Source: Marinomonas balearica
GTDB lineage: Bacteria; Pseudomonadota; Gammaproteobacteria; Pseudomonadales; Marinomonadaceae
NCBI RefSeq assembly: GCF_004362145.1
Contig: NZ_SNXC01000012.1
Location: 372,001-436,000 of the forward strand
Length of the DNA: 64,000 nt
Reading direction: 5' to 3'
Shown here: piece after piece, positions 46,955 through 55,408 of the stretch
Layout: every line of letters starts with the position of its first letter
Numbering within the stretch: the first letter of the stretch is position 1
Notes under the pieces: generated by a model
Told to the model about the DNA's origin: nothing
Databases searched by the model: none
Seen by the model: only the letters and a program-made list of their open reading frames with translations
Program-made: the position numbers and the translations under genes

Positions 46955-47876
46955 GACGCTCACCTCGCAATTCTGAGTACAGGTATGGGATTAAGATGGC
47001 AAGAACACAACCCAGCATCACCATAGCGGAGGCGGAGCCGAGTCCCATCTGGCTGCGGTTAAAAGCGTGCGTGTACATGAAGTTAGCGGGAAGGTCTGAT
47101 GAGTATCCCGGACCACCGTTTGTTAAAGACGCCACCAAATCAAAGCTCTTAATCGCAATGTGGGACAAAATCACTAAAGCACTGAAAAAGACGGGTTTCA
47201 GTGATGGCAAGATGATGCGACGATAGGTGGTGAAAATGCCTGCGCCATCAAGTTGCGCGGCTTTTATCATTTCGCCATCAACACCGCGAAGGCCTGCTAA
47301 AAAGAGCGCCATAACAAAGCCAGATGCCTGCCAAACGGCGGCAATAACAAGACAGTAAACCACCATGTCTGGGTCGCTTAACCAGTTGAATTTGAAATCT
47401 TCAAACCCAAACTCGATCATCATTTTCTCGATACCATTGGTTGGGTTGAGGAGCCATTTCCAAGCGGTACCCGTTACGATGAAAGAAATCGCCATTGGGT
47501 AAAGGTAAATGGTTCGAATGGCGCCTTCAGCTCGGATCTTCTGGTCTAGGAAAATGGCCAGCATAACCCCTAGAAACAGACAGATTAGGATGAACAATCC
47601 ACCAAATACACCTAAATTCGACAGGGCAACCAACCAACGGTCGTTTTCAAAAAGGCGTTCATATTGAGCGGTACCGACAAATTTGTACGTTGGCAGCATA
47701 CGCGAGTTGGTAAAAGACAGTACGGCAGTCCATATCATATAGCCGTAAATGCACACTATCGTCGTAATGACAGTCGGTGCCATAACCAGTTTGGGCATCC
47801 AGTCGGCCAAACTAAGGCGTGCAGGACGCCTTGACTGAGTCATTCCTGACCCAGAATTGGCGGATTTAGTAGTCAT
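46947..47876 (-). CDS. gtsB: Sugar ABC transporter permease (GtsB-like, MalF family)
   Basis: 309 residues with six or more helices. The EAA loop is DGEMIKAAQLDGAGIFTTYR followed by RIILPSLKP, and FDLVASLTNGGPGYSSDLPA is the conserved segment after it. It forms the membrane channel with GtsC. A 223-bp gap with a hairpin separates it from the binding-protein gene, while the downstream permease overlaps it, so the permeases are made together and at a lower level than the binding protein. Confidence 0.9.
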   Translation of the reverse strand: MTTKSANSGSGMTQSRRPARLSLADWMPKLVMAPTVITTIVCIYGYMIWTAVLSFTNSRMLPTYKFVGTAQYERLFENDRWLVALSNLGVFGGLFILICLFLGVMLAIFLDQKIRAEGAIRTIYLYPMAISFIVTGTAWKWLLNPTNGIEKMMIEFGFEDFKFNWLSDPDMVVYCLVIAAVWQASGFVMALFLAGLRGVDGEMIKAAQLDGAGIFTTYRRIILPSLKPVFFSALVILSHIAIKSFDLVASLTNGGPGYSSDLPANFMYTHAFNRSQMGLGSASAMVMLGCVLAILIPYLYSELRGERHE

Positions 47877-48049
47877 AATTGATGTTTCTTCGCTATGAAA
47901 GAGGTCATTTCAAAACGGTTAACTAAAAGCGTAACGATTTAAAATAATCTCTTTGAAAGAGTGAATTTAAATAAAACACAGAAGGGTTAAGATTCTCAAC
48001 AGAGTTTGAAAAGCTCAATCCATCTGCGTTTTATTTAGAGTACAGTCTT

Positions 48050-48085
48050 CGAAAAGGCCTCCATCAAATGCTCAGATGAAAGCCT
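48050..48085 (-). terminator. Terminator-like hairpin between gtsA and gtsB
   Basis: On the minus strand AGGCTTTCATC pairs with GATGGAGGCCT (11 bp, two G-U) around a 9-nt loop, then TTTTC. Located just after the binding-protein stop; probably partial termination or 3'-end protection. Confidence 0.65.
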
Positions 48086-48099
48086 GATCAGAGAGTGAA

Positions 48100-49350
48100 T
48101 TACATATTAGCGGCTTTCACTGCACGAGCTAACTTGTCGACCGCTTCTTCAGCGGTCATGGATTCGCTGTTGAAGAAGTTTGTTACAACGTCATTGATCG
48201 CACCTTGAACCATAGAGTTCACTGCCATGCCATGAGCATAACTCGGTACTAAATCACCCGTTGAAGCGCTGGCTAAAAATGCGTCCATAGATGCGTGTGC
48301 ACAGGTATCAAACTTGTCACGAGGCATGTTTAAACGTGCAGGGATCGAACCTTTATTCAGGTTGAATGTTTCTTGGAATGTCGGTTCTAGGATAAGGCGA
48401 GCAAGGTCTTGTTGTGCCATTTGCGCGTCTTCGCTGTCCACTTCGAACATCGCTAATGAGTCGATGTTAAAGGTAAACTGACCGCTGGTGCCAGGTGCTG
48501 GGTAACAAACATAGTCTATACCGGCTTTTTTACCTGCTGCGGTGAACTCGCCTTTCGCCCAGTCACCCATGATTTGCATAGCTGCTTCGCCGTTGATGAC
48601 CATAGACGTTGCGATGTTCCAGTCTCTACCTGAGAAACCTGGATCAACGAATTCACGCATGGCTTTGAACGTAGAAAATACATCGATCATGTCTTGGCTA
48701 CGCAATGTCTCGTCAGACATAGATAGGAAAGCACTGTTGTAGAAATCAGATCCTTTCGCCAGAGCAATGGCTTCGAATAGTGTTGCGTCTTGCCAAGCTT
48801 GTCCGCCGTGCGCCAAAGGCGTGAACCCAGCGGCTTTGATTTTTTTCGCTTCTGTGATGAATTGATCCCATGTGGTCGGGATGCTCGCACCCGCTTTCTT
48901 GAAGACTTCAGGGTTTGCCCACATCCAGTTTACACGGTGAACGTTCACGGGCGCTGCAACATAGTGGCCATCGTACTTCATTACGCTGCTGACCACGCTT
49001 GGAAGTACTGTATCCCATTCGCCTTTTGCTGCGACATCGTCAAGATTTGTTAGGAAACCTAGATCACCCCATTCTTGGATAGTGGGGCCTTTGATCTGAG
49101 CACTGGCAGGAGGGTTGCCAGCAATTGCGCGAGATTTAAGAACCGTCATTGCGGATTCACCGCCGCCGCCAGCTACAGCGAAATCTTTCCAGGTATGACC
49201 GGCATCGGTCATTTCTTGTTTAAGAACGTTAATCGCTGCTGCTTCACCGCCTGATGTCCACCAGTGGAGAACTTCTACTTCGCCTGCCTGAGCTGTGGCA
49301 GCGGCAAGTGATAAAGCCACGGTAGATAAACCGAATGCAATTTTTTTCAT
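48100..49350 (-). CDS. gtsA: Glucose-type sugar-binding protein of the ABC importer
   Basis: 416 residues with a signal peptide ending TAQAG (about residue 22). The mature start EVEVLHWWTSGGEAAAINVL, then AVAGGGGESAMTVLKSRAIA and TPLAHGGQAWQDATLFEAIA, matches the glucose/mannose-binding proteins of Pseudomonas GtsA and the Thermus homologue. It acts in the periplasm and delivers sugar to GtsBC. AAGGG precedes the ATG. The upstream region has an 18-bp dyad that could be a regulator site. Confidence 0.9.
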   Translation of the reverse strand: MKKIAFGLSTVALSLAAATAQAGEVEVLHWWTSGGEAAAINVLKQEMTDAGHTWKDFAVAGGGGESAMTVLKSRAIAGNPPASAQIKGPTIQEWGDLGFLTNLDDVAAKGEWDTVLPSVVSSVMKYDGHYVAAPVNVHRVNWMWANPEVFKKAGASIPTTWDQFITEAKKIKAAGFTPLAHGGQAWQDATLFEAIALAKGSDFYNSAFLSMSDETLRSQDMIDVFSTFKAMREFVDPGFSGRDWNIATSMVINGEAAMQIMGDWAKGEFTAAGKKAGIDYVCYPAPGTSGQFTFNIDSLAMFEVDSEDAQMAQQDLARLILEPTFQETFNLNKGSIPARLNMPRDKFDTCAHASMDAFLASASTGDLVPSYAHGMAVNSMVQGAINDVVTNFFNSESMTAEEAVDKLARAVKAANM

Positions 49351-49816
49351 GATAGTAACCCTTGTTATTGTTATCTGTCGTAATCACGTATTTTATGATT
49401 CTTAGTAAGCGTTCAGATTGGATTGTGTTCAGGCAAAAGCGCCTGATATATGAATCCGCTGCTAATAAATAGCTTAAATGAAGCTTACCCTGAAGATAGC
49501 AAAAGCCTTGTTGCTGTGGGAGTAAAGTAGAGCAACCTAGTGTAACAAAGTCTTGCAAGCTGTATTTGATTAATCTCTAATGGGTTTTAACGAAGAACAA
49601 TGTTACGCGATGCAATTTATCAAAGTGTAACTGGGAAGTTACATATTGGAACTAAGGTTAAATTTTGTACAGTTTGTGGCCAGTACTCTGCAATTTTCAG
49701 AGGTGCACTATACTATCGGGACTCGCCGGATCTTTTATTATGGACGTCCTTATTACTAGGAAAGAGGGCGTAAGAGTCACGATAAGTGAGTAAAACTAAC
49801 TCAAAATTAAGAGTGA
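49351..49816. promoter_or_regulatory. Divergent region between gtsA and the GGDEF-EAL gene
   Basis: 466 bp without a gene, holding promoters in both directions. It contains the dyad described at 49626 and several scattered TGTAAC half-sites. A TATACT near 49711 is a possible -10 for the rightward gene; no matching -35 is evident. Confidence 0.45.
49626..49643. promoter_or_regulatory. 18-bp dyad, candidate operator
   Basis: TGTAACT-GGGA-AGTTACA is a perfect 7-bp inverted repeat with a 4-bp centre. It sits about 280 bp upstream of gtsA and 170 bp upstream of the GGDEF-EAL start. A GltR-type regulator is encoded nearby at 53010 and is the obvious candidate to bind it, by inference only. Confidence 0.5.
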
Positions 49817-51553
49817 ATGTTAATGGAAAAACAACACTACACATTATTATTAGTTGAAGGTGAGCATCAACCTCCTAGCGTCGTTCGCCGTTATCTGGAG
49901 CAATGCCAGAAAACGGAATTCTCGGTCGATGTTGCAAATGGCTTTCACGAATCCATCGCACGATTGATGAGTGACCGTTTTGATCTGGTCTTGCTAGACA
50001 TGTCGGTGGATGGCTTGATCGCAACGGACTTTTTAAAGCATGCCAATATTGTCGGCTTTGAGATGCCTGTTATTGTCTTGAATGACGATCGTGTGACGAA
50101 AGATGTCTCTGAACTTGAAGAAGCGTTGCTACATCTGGGGGCTTCGGACTTTATTCCTCAATCTGAATTGACTCGTGGCTTGCTCGAACGCAGTATCCGC
50201 CACGTTGTAGAACGAAAATACATAGAAACCCAAATTGCTCAATTATTGAAACGTGACCCGCTGACGGGGTTAGGTAATCGTCTGATTTTTGAAGAGCATG
50301 CTGAATTAGCGATTGCTAGAGCGAGACGAAATTCCTATCAAATTGCCGTTATTTTCATGGATTTGGATCGCTTTAAGCAAGTAAATGACTCGTTAGGTCA
50401 TCATGTAGGGGATTTGTTGCTAACGCTTATTTCCCAACGTCTTGATCGTTCAATCCGTAAAAGCGATGTGGTTGCTCGTATTGGCGGGGATGAGTTCGTT
50501 TTGTTACTGGACAATATTGAGCGCCCTAATAATGCCAGTTTGATTGCTGGCAAAATTCTACATGCGGTTACTCGTCCCGCCATTATCGGTGAACATTCTA
50601 TTGAGGTAAGTGCAAGTATGGGGGTCGCGATGTACCCTCAGCATGGAACAAATTGTACCGAACTCATGCAAAAAGCCGATATGGCCTTGTACGAATGTAA
50701 GCAGCAACTTGATCAGCAATTTTTGCTATTTAATGAGCGTATGCAGGAAAAACTTAAGCATATGCTGACATTAGAACGTGAATTGAATCATGCCATCGAG
50801 ACAGAAGCGTTTGAGCTGTATTATCAACCTAAAATCGATTTGAAAAGCGAAACTGTTATTGGGGTTGAAGCTTTGATTCGTTGGCCCATGCCGGATGGCT
50901 CGATCCGAATGCCAGGAGACTTTATCCCTGAAGCGGTTCGAACCGGCGCGATCATTCCTATTGGCGAATGGGCACTTGAAGTGGCGTGTAAGCAAATTGC
51001 CCAATGGCGTGATTTAGGCGCTCGTATTCCCATTGCCGTCAACATATCGCCTAGACACCTTAAGCTTCCAGAATTCACTGGAAAGCTTCTGGAAAAGGTA
51101 AAGCGCTATGATATTGACCCAGGGCTTCTTGAGTTAGAATTGACGGAAGAAGCGTTAGTGGAAACTGGCGCGAGCAATATCTTTATTCTTCAAGAGATCC
51201 GGCAGGCGGGCGTCAGAATTGCCATTGATGACTTTGGTACCGGGTACTCTTCAATGCGGTATTTGAAAGTCTTGCCCATTGATTGTGTAAAGATAGATAA
51301 AACCTTTATTTCAGGTGGAGAGGGGGTGGAATTGTCCGATCCTACCATTACCCAAGCCATTATTTTCTTAGCGAAAGGCCTGTCTCTTGATGTGGTCGCT
51401 GAAGGTGTTGAGACGGAAGCGCAAAAACAAACATTGAAAGACATTGGTTGCGATAAAGTGCAGGGCTTTGTGTTCAGTCCACCGATTCCATCGCGTTTAC
51501 TTAATCAAATATTATTCCCAGAAATTGGCTACAAAGCACAAGAAACCTACTAG
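49817..51553 (+). CDS. Receiver-GGDEF-EAL cyclic-di-GMP protein
   Basis: 578 residues. The receiver (about 8-125) has Asp61 in LVLLDMSVDG, but the acidic pair reads VEGE and the usual C-terminal Lys-Pro is FIPQSEL, so phosphorylation may be altered. The GGDEF domain is intact: DPLTGLGNR, MDLDRFKQVNDSLGH, and IGGDEF (223-227), with an RKSD I-site five residues before. The EAL domain has GVEALIRW (350-352), ELTEEAL and DDFGTGYSSM, all expected for an active phosphodiesterase. It may make and degrade c-di-GMP; the net direction is unknown. It lies between the glucose importer and the gltR/gtrS-like pair. Confidence 0.92.
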   Translation: MLMEKQHYTLLLVEGEHQPPSVVRRYLEQCQKTEFSVDVANGFHESIARLMSDRFDLVLLDMSVDGLIATDFLKHANIVGFEMPVIVLNDDRVTKDVSELEEALLHLGASDFIPQSELTRGLLERSIRHVVERKYIETQIAQLLKRDPLTGLGNRLIFEEHAELAIARARRNSYQIAVIFMDLDRFKQVNDSLGHHVGDLLLTLISQRLDRSIRKSDVVARIGGDEFVLLLDNIERPNNASLIAGKILHAVTRPAIIGEHSIEVSASMGVAMYPQHGTNCTELMQKADMALYECKQQLDQQFLLFNERMQEKLKHMLTLERELNHAIETEAFELYYQPKIDLKSETVIGVEALIRWPMPDGSIRMPGDFIPEAVRTGAIIPIGEWALEVACKQIAQWRDLGARIPIAVNISPRHLKLPEFTGKLLEKVKRYDIDPGLLELELTEEALVETGASNIFILQEIRQAGVRIAIDDFGTGYSSMRYLKVLPIDCVKIDKTFISGGEGVELSDPTITQAIIFLAKGLSLDVVAEGVETEAQKQTLKDIGCDKVQGFVFSPPIPSRLLNQILFPEIGYKAQETY

Positions 51554-51571
51554 AAAGTAGGCAAGGTACTT

Positions 51572-53026
51572 TTAATGCCTTGGTAGCCAAAGTCTCGCTT
51601 CAAGCCCTTGATTGGCTTGGTTACTGAGCGACACTTCTCCGCCGTGTGCTCGGGCAATGTTGCGAGCGATGCTTAAGCCTAGTCCCATTCCTGTAGGATG
51701 ATGTCCAACGTGCTCAGGAACCAATCGCGTGTAGGGTTGAAAGACTTTATCCAGTTTATCAAGCGGAATCCCTGGCCCTTTGTCACGGATACGAATGCAC
51801 AATGAATCTTCGGTGTCTTCAATGATGATGTCTGCGCTACTGCCGTAATAGAGCGCATTGTCTATTAGGTTGCCGATGCAGCGTTTTATCGCCAATGGTT
51901 TGCCGACGTAAGGGTGAAGCAATGTTCCTGACACCTGAACTTTGGTGCCTTGAATATTGGCTGAGCTTTGAATGTCTTTTAGTAAGCGCTCGATATTGAG
52001 TTCGACGCGATTTTCGTGAATGTCCGTCTCTTTTACACTCTGAAGCGCGCCTTTTACGAGCATGTCCAAATCTTCCAAATCTCGGATCATGGCTTCACGA
52101 GCCTCGTCTTCGTCGAGCATTTCAGCGCGCAAGCGTAGACGTGTAATGGGCGTTTTTAAATCGTGAGAAATGGAAGCAAACAAACGTTCTCTGTCATCAA
52201 CATAGCGTTGAATGCGCTTTTGCATGTCATTAAATGCGTGGGCGGTTTTTCGGACTTCCAGTGCGCCGTCTTCTTTTAGAGGCTTCCAATCTCCTTTACC
52301 AAATTGCTCCGCAGCTCGGACAAGTAGCGCAAGTGGGCGTGTCACACGTCGAATAAAAAGAAGCGTCAGCAACAGTACGGTAATCACTGACGCCGTCAGC
52401 GAGAATAAACGGTCGGCCGTTAACAGAGAGGATTCATCAAGGAAGTACGGGGAGGGCATTATGCTCGCTAAGTACAACCAATCAGATTCATTGATTTGAA
52501 TCTGGATGACGACAATAGGAGGGGTTAACGGCTTCATCATCAGGCTATGATGCCCCCAACGTTCGGGTAAATCCGACAGTTTGGTTTGATTATTGATGAC
52601 ATGTAAGTTGGTAGGGCTGGAGAACGAAATATCTGCGTTATGGATGCCCAGTTGACGTGAAAGCGTATCGTGAATTTCGTCCTTCACGATGTTTTTGAGT
52701 TTCGATTCGGGCAGAGCGTTTATATGAATGTGTGTTTTATTAAGCGTAACAAAAAATCGAGTTCCCCCCATATCTTGCAGCTGATCAATGACAATGTGGC
52801 GATAATTTTGCGGAAGAGAGCTGAAGTAGCTGACGGTTGCGGCAATACGAAAGGCCATATGAGTCGATACTTCTTGGACATTTTTCTCCGTATCTGTCTC
52901 GATCTGGCGCAACCAAATGGCCGAACTGATGAGCTGGGCGCTGGCTACACCAAGCGCCATTATAATGAGGATTTGCCCTGTTAAAGACTGAAACCAGCGC
53001 GAGAGGCGCTTACTCAGCAAGCTCAT
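51572..53026 (-). CDS. Sensor histidine kinase, GtrS/GltS-like
   Basis: 484 residues with helices at about 17-39 and 207-226 and a 165-residue periplasmic sensor, then HAMP (RRVTRPLALLVRAAEQFGKG), HisKA SISHDLKTPITRLRLRAEM (His288), and ATPase boxes NLIDNALYYG, DKGPGIP and GMGLGLSIA. It overlaps the regulator gene by 17 bp. The pairing and the neighbouring glucose importer resemble GtrS-GltR of Pseudomonas, which controls glucose uptake; this assignment is from context and family, not from a tested match. Confidence 0.87.
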   Translation of the reverse strand: MSLLSKRLSRWFQSLTGQILIIMALGVASAQLISSAIWLRQIETDTEKNVQEVSTHMAFRIAATVSYFSSLPQNYRHIVIDQLQDMGGTRFFVTLNKTHIHINALPESKLKNIVKDEIHDTLSRQLGIHNADISFSSPTNLHVINNQTKLSDLPERWGHHSLMMKPLTPPIVVIQIQINESDWLYLASIMPSPYFLDESSLLTADRLFSLTASVITVLLLTLLFIRRVTRPLALLVRAAEQFGKGDWKPLKEDGALEVRKTAHAFNDMQKRIQRYVDDRERLFASISHDLKTPITRLRLRAEMLDEDEAREAMIRDLEDLDMLVKGALQSVKETDIHENRVELNIERLLKDIQSSANIQGTKVQVSGTLLHPYVGKPLAIKRCIGNLIDNALYYGSSADIIIEDTEDSLCIRIRDKGPGIPLDKLDKVFQPYTRLVPEHVGHHPTGMGLGLSIARNIARAHGGEVSLSNQANQGLEARLWLPRH

Positions 53027-53756
53027 TACGTGTTTCTACGGTTGCGGTCATGATATAGCCTTCGCCCCTTACGGTTTTGATCAGTTGGGGGTGTCGAGCA
53101 TCTTCTTTTAAGCGTTGTCTTAGTCGACTGACATGTACATCGATAAAGCGATCCAGCGGCGCGCTGTCTCTACCTCGGGTGTTTTCGGCAATATAATCTC
53201 GGCTTAATACTTCTCCAGGCCCTGCTAAGAACAGCATGAGTAAATTGAAATCTGCTCCTGTTAATGCCTCTTTGCTGTCTTCATACATCAGCTCTCGGGA
53301 TAATGTATCCAGTGTAAATTGGGCAAATTGATAATAGCGGCAGGCTTTGCTTTTTTCGGGCTCTTCTTTTGTAATGTCGCTAGGTTCAATACGGCGGAGG
53401 ATGGCTTTCATCCGTGCCAGTAGTTCGCGAGGGTTGAACGGTTTTGCTAAGTAATCGTCTGCCCCGATCTCAAGACCAATGATTCGATCCATCTCATCGG
53501 AATTGGCGGTAAGCATGATGACAGGCACTTCAGATACGGATCGAAGTGCACGGCAGACTGCAAAGCCATCTTGCCCAGGTAGCATGATATCTAGAATGAC
53601 GAGTTCAACGCCGAGATCGGGATGAAAATTCTCTAGAAACGCTTCGCCAGACTCTGCAGTTAATACTTGGAATTGATGTCGTTCAAGATAAGATTTTAAC
53701 AATGAGCGGATATCATTGTCGTCGTCGACTACATAAACATACCTTGATTTTGTCAT
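53010..53756 (-). CDS. OmpR-family response regulator, GltR-like
   Basis: 248 residues. The receiver has VVDDDNDIRSLL, Asp56 in LVILDIMLPGQDG, and Lys105 in DDYLAKPF. The winged helix has LTGADFNLLMLFLAGPGEVL and VSRLRQRLKED, ending IKTVRGEGYIMTA. It is cotranscribed with the downstream kinase, whose gene overlaps it. AGGA lies upstream of the ATG. A perfect 29-bp inverted repeat lies about 90 bp upstream. Regulation of the gts operon is inferred by analogy to GltR. Confidence 0.88.
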   Translation of the reverse strand: MTKSRYVYVVDDDNDIRSLLKSYLERHQFQVLTAESGEAFLENFHPDLGVELVILDIMLPGQDGFAVCRALRSVSEVPVIMLTANSDEMDRIIGLEIGADDYLAKPFNPRELLARMKAILRRIEPSDITKEEPEKSKACRYYQFAQFTLDTLSRELMYEDSKEALTGADFNLLMLFLAGPGEVLSRDYIAENTRGRDSAPLDRFIDVHVSRLRQRLKEDARHPQLIKTVRGEGYIMTATVETRNELAE

Positions 53757-53843
53757 AACAACATATCCTAGTCCCTAATTTATCAAATGATACTGTAAAA
53801 CCTCACCTATGATATAGAGACGCAAAAAATAAGTTAAATTTAT

Positions 53844-53912
53844 AAAAGTATGCGGATAGAAGGGCATTAAATAAATTTAGTTGATTTAATGCCCTTCTAT
53901 CCGCATACTTTT
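53844..53912. repeat. Perfect 29-bp inverted repeat between divergent genes
   Basis: Arms 53844-53872 and 53884-53912 are exact reverse complements with an 11-nt loop. The left arm starts with AAAA and the right ends in TTTT(T), so it looks like a bidirectional intrinsic terminator, but it lies upstream of both flanking genes rather than after any gene. Confidence 0.93.
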
Positions 53913-53959
53913 TCATCAAACTTCCGGTATATGCCTTTGAACATTTGAGACAAACAGTT

Positions 53960-54928
53960 ATGACAACAAAAATACTTTCTTTTGGTGAAGCGTTAATCGA
54001 CTTTCTTTCCAATGGTGCGATTCAAACAGGTGAATTAGAAACGTTTACGAAATTCCCTGGTGGTGCGCCTGCGAATGTCGCGGTTGCTGCGGCATTGTTG
54101 GGTGGCGATAGCCACTTTGTTGGTCAAGTTGGTGATGATGCGTTCGGTCATTTCTTAAAAAGTGAGCTTGAAGGATACGGTGTAAAAACCGATGCCATGC
54201 TCATGACCAAGGAAGCAAAAACAGCATTGGCGTTTGTTAGCCTTGACGAGACCGGGGAGCGTAGCTTTGAATTCTATCGTAACCCTTCTGCTGATATGTT
54301 ATTTGCAAGTGACGATTTTCAGTCGAGCTGGTTTGAGAGTGACCAAGGTGTTTTCCATACCTGCTCAAACACGCTTACTGACGACAATATTACTGCTGCA
54401 ACGATGGCGGGAATGGCGTTGGCAAAAGAAGCAAATTGGGTCGTGAGCGTTGATGTCAATTTACGTGCAAACTTATGGCCGAACAATGAAGTGGATTCAG
54501 AGCGCGTTATTCAATGGATGCAAGCTGCGGATGTCGTGAAAGCGAGCCTTGAAGAGCTAAGCGTTTTAGCGTCAGACCCTTTTGAGTTGATTAAAGCGTC
54601 GCTTGAAAATGAAGTCGCAGTGTTCGTACTGACAGACGGTGGGAACCCTGTTCGTTATTATACTTTGGCAGGAGAAGGTGAGGTACAAACACCAACCGTT
54701 GCTGTGAAAGACACCACTGCAGCAGGTGATGCCTTTGTGGGTGGATTACTTTATCAGCTTGCGGAACAAGCGGGAGATCGTGCTTCCATTCAGTCGCTAA
54801 CCGCTGACCAGCTTCATGCAATTATACGTTTTGCTGTCGCTTGCGGTGCTGATTCTGTTACGCGACTCGGCGCGTATCCATCGTTGCCTAACTTGGCACA
54901 GGTCGAAGCGCGTTTAGCTCAAATTTAA
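53960..54928 (+). CDS. Fructokinase, PfkB family
   Basis: 322 residues from the ATG at 53960; a frame from 53945 would add five. The start MTTKILSFGEALIDFLS with FPGGAPANVAVAAALLGG is PfkB signature 1, and VKDTTAAGDAFVGGLLY is signature 2 with the catalytic Asp. It phosphorylates a sugar, most likely fructose, in the cytoplasm. It lies just upstream of the alpha-glucoside operon; with AglA cutting sucrose, this kinase would use the fructose. The specific substrate is inferred. Confidence 0.87.
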   Translation: MTTKILSFGEALIDFLSNGAIQTGELETFTKFPGGAPANVAVAAALLGGDSHFVGQVGDDAFGHFLKSELEGYGVKTDAMLMTKEAKTALAFVSLDETGERSFEFYRNPSADMLFASDDFQSSWFESDQGVFHTCSNTLTDDNITAATMAGMALAKEANWVVSVDVNLRANLWPNNEVDSERVIQWMQAADVVKASLEELSVLASDPFELIKASLENEVAVFVLTDGGNPVRYYTLAGEGEVQTPTVAVKDTTAAGDAFVGGLLYQLAEQAGDRASIQSLTADQLHAIIRFAVACGADSVTRLGAYPSLPNLAQVEARLAQI

Positions 54929-55408
54929 CCTGTTATAACCTGCCCAAAAATTCATTCATTTTCGAAAATAGAAGGTGAATGAATTTCCAGGATCTTAAAA
55001 CGATTAAGATTTTCTTAAGAGCCTTGTCTCTCACTTCCAAATTACAAATCAAAAGCAAACTCTGCGGGTTAACCGTGATATTATTGCTCCATAAAATTGT
55101 GTCAAATTTAATCTGATTGGTTTGTTTTATAAATTTTTTGTATGACTTATAACCAGTGTAGGTTGCTTTGTAAGCAATTGATCTAAATAGCTTGATGGTT
55201 TCTGTACTAATTTTCTACTGGTATGTTCTAAAATTAAGTTAAATTTAAGTCTGTATCTTGCTTGATGAACTTTGAACGATTGACAATAATTCTAGGTCAT
55301 CTTAATGCATAAAGATGGTGTGTTAAGGTTATACATAAACTTATCCCCAACAGATAATAACAACAAGGTTTTATGCTCTAGCGCATGAAGCCGATTTGAG
55401 GAGTGAAT
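54929..55408. other. 480-bp region with hairpins and the aglE promoter
   Basis: After the kinase stop there is an inverted repeat AAATTCATTCA (54948-54958) / TGAATGAATTT (54976-54986), then a weak terminator-like stem ATCTTAA / TTAAGAT (54992-55010) followed by TTTC. Further right is AT-rich leader DNA with a TTGACA at 55280-55285. No LacI-type operator was obvious. Confidence 0.5.
55280..55308 (+). promoter_or_regulatory. Possible aglE promoter
   Basis: A perfect -35 TTGACA at 55280-55285, then 17 bp and a poor -10 TAATGC. About 100 bp upstream of the aglE start codon. Confidence 0.35.
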
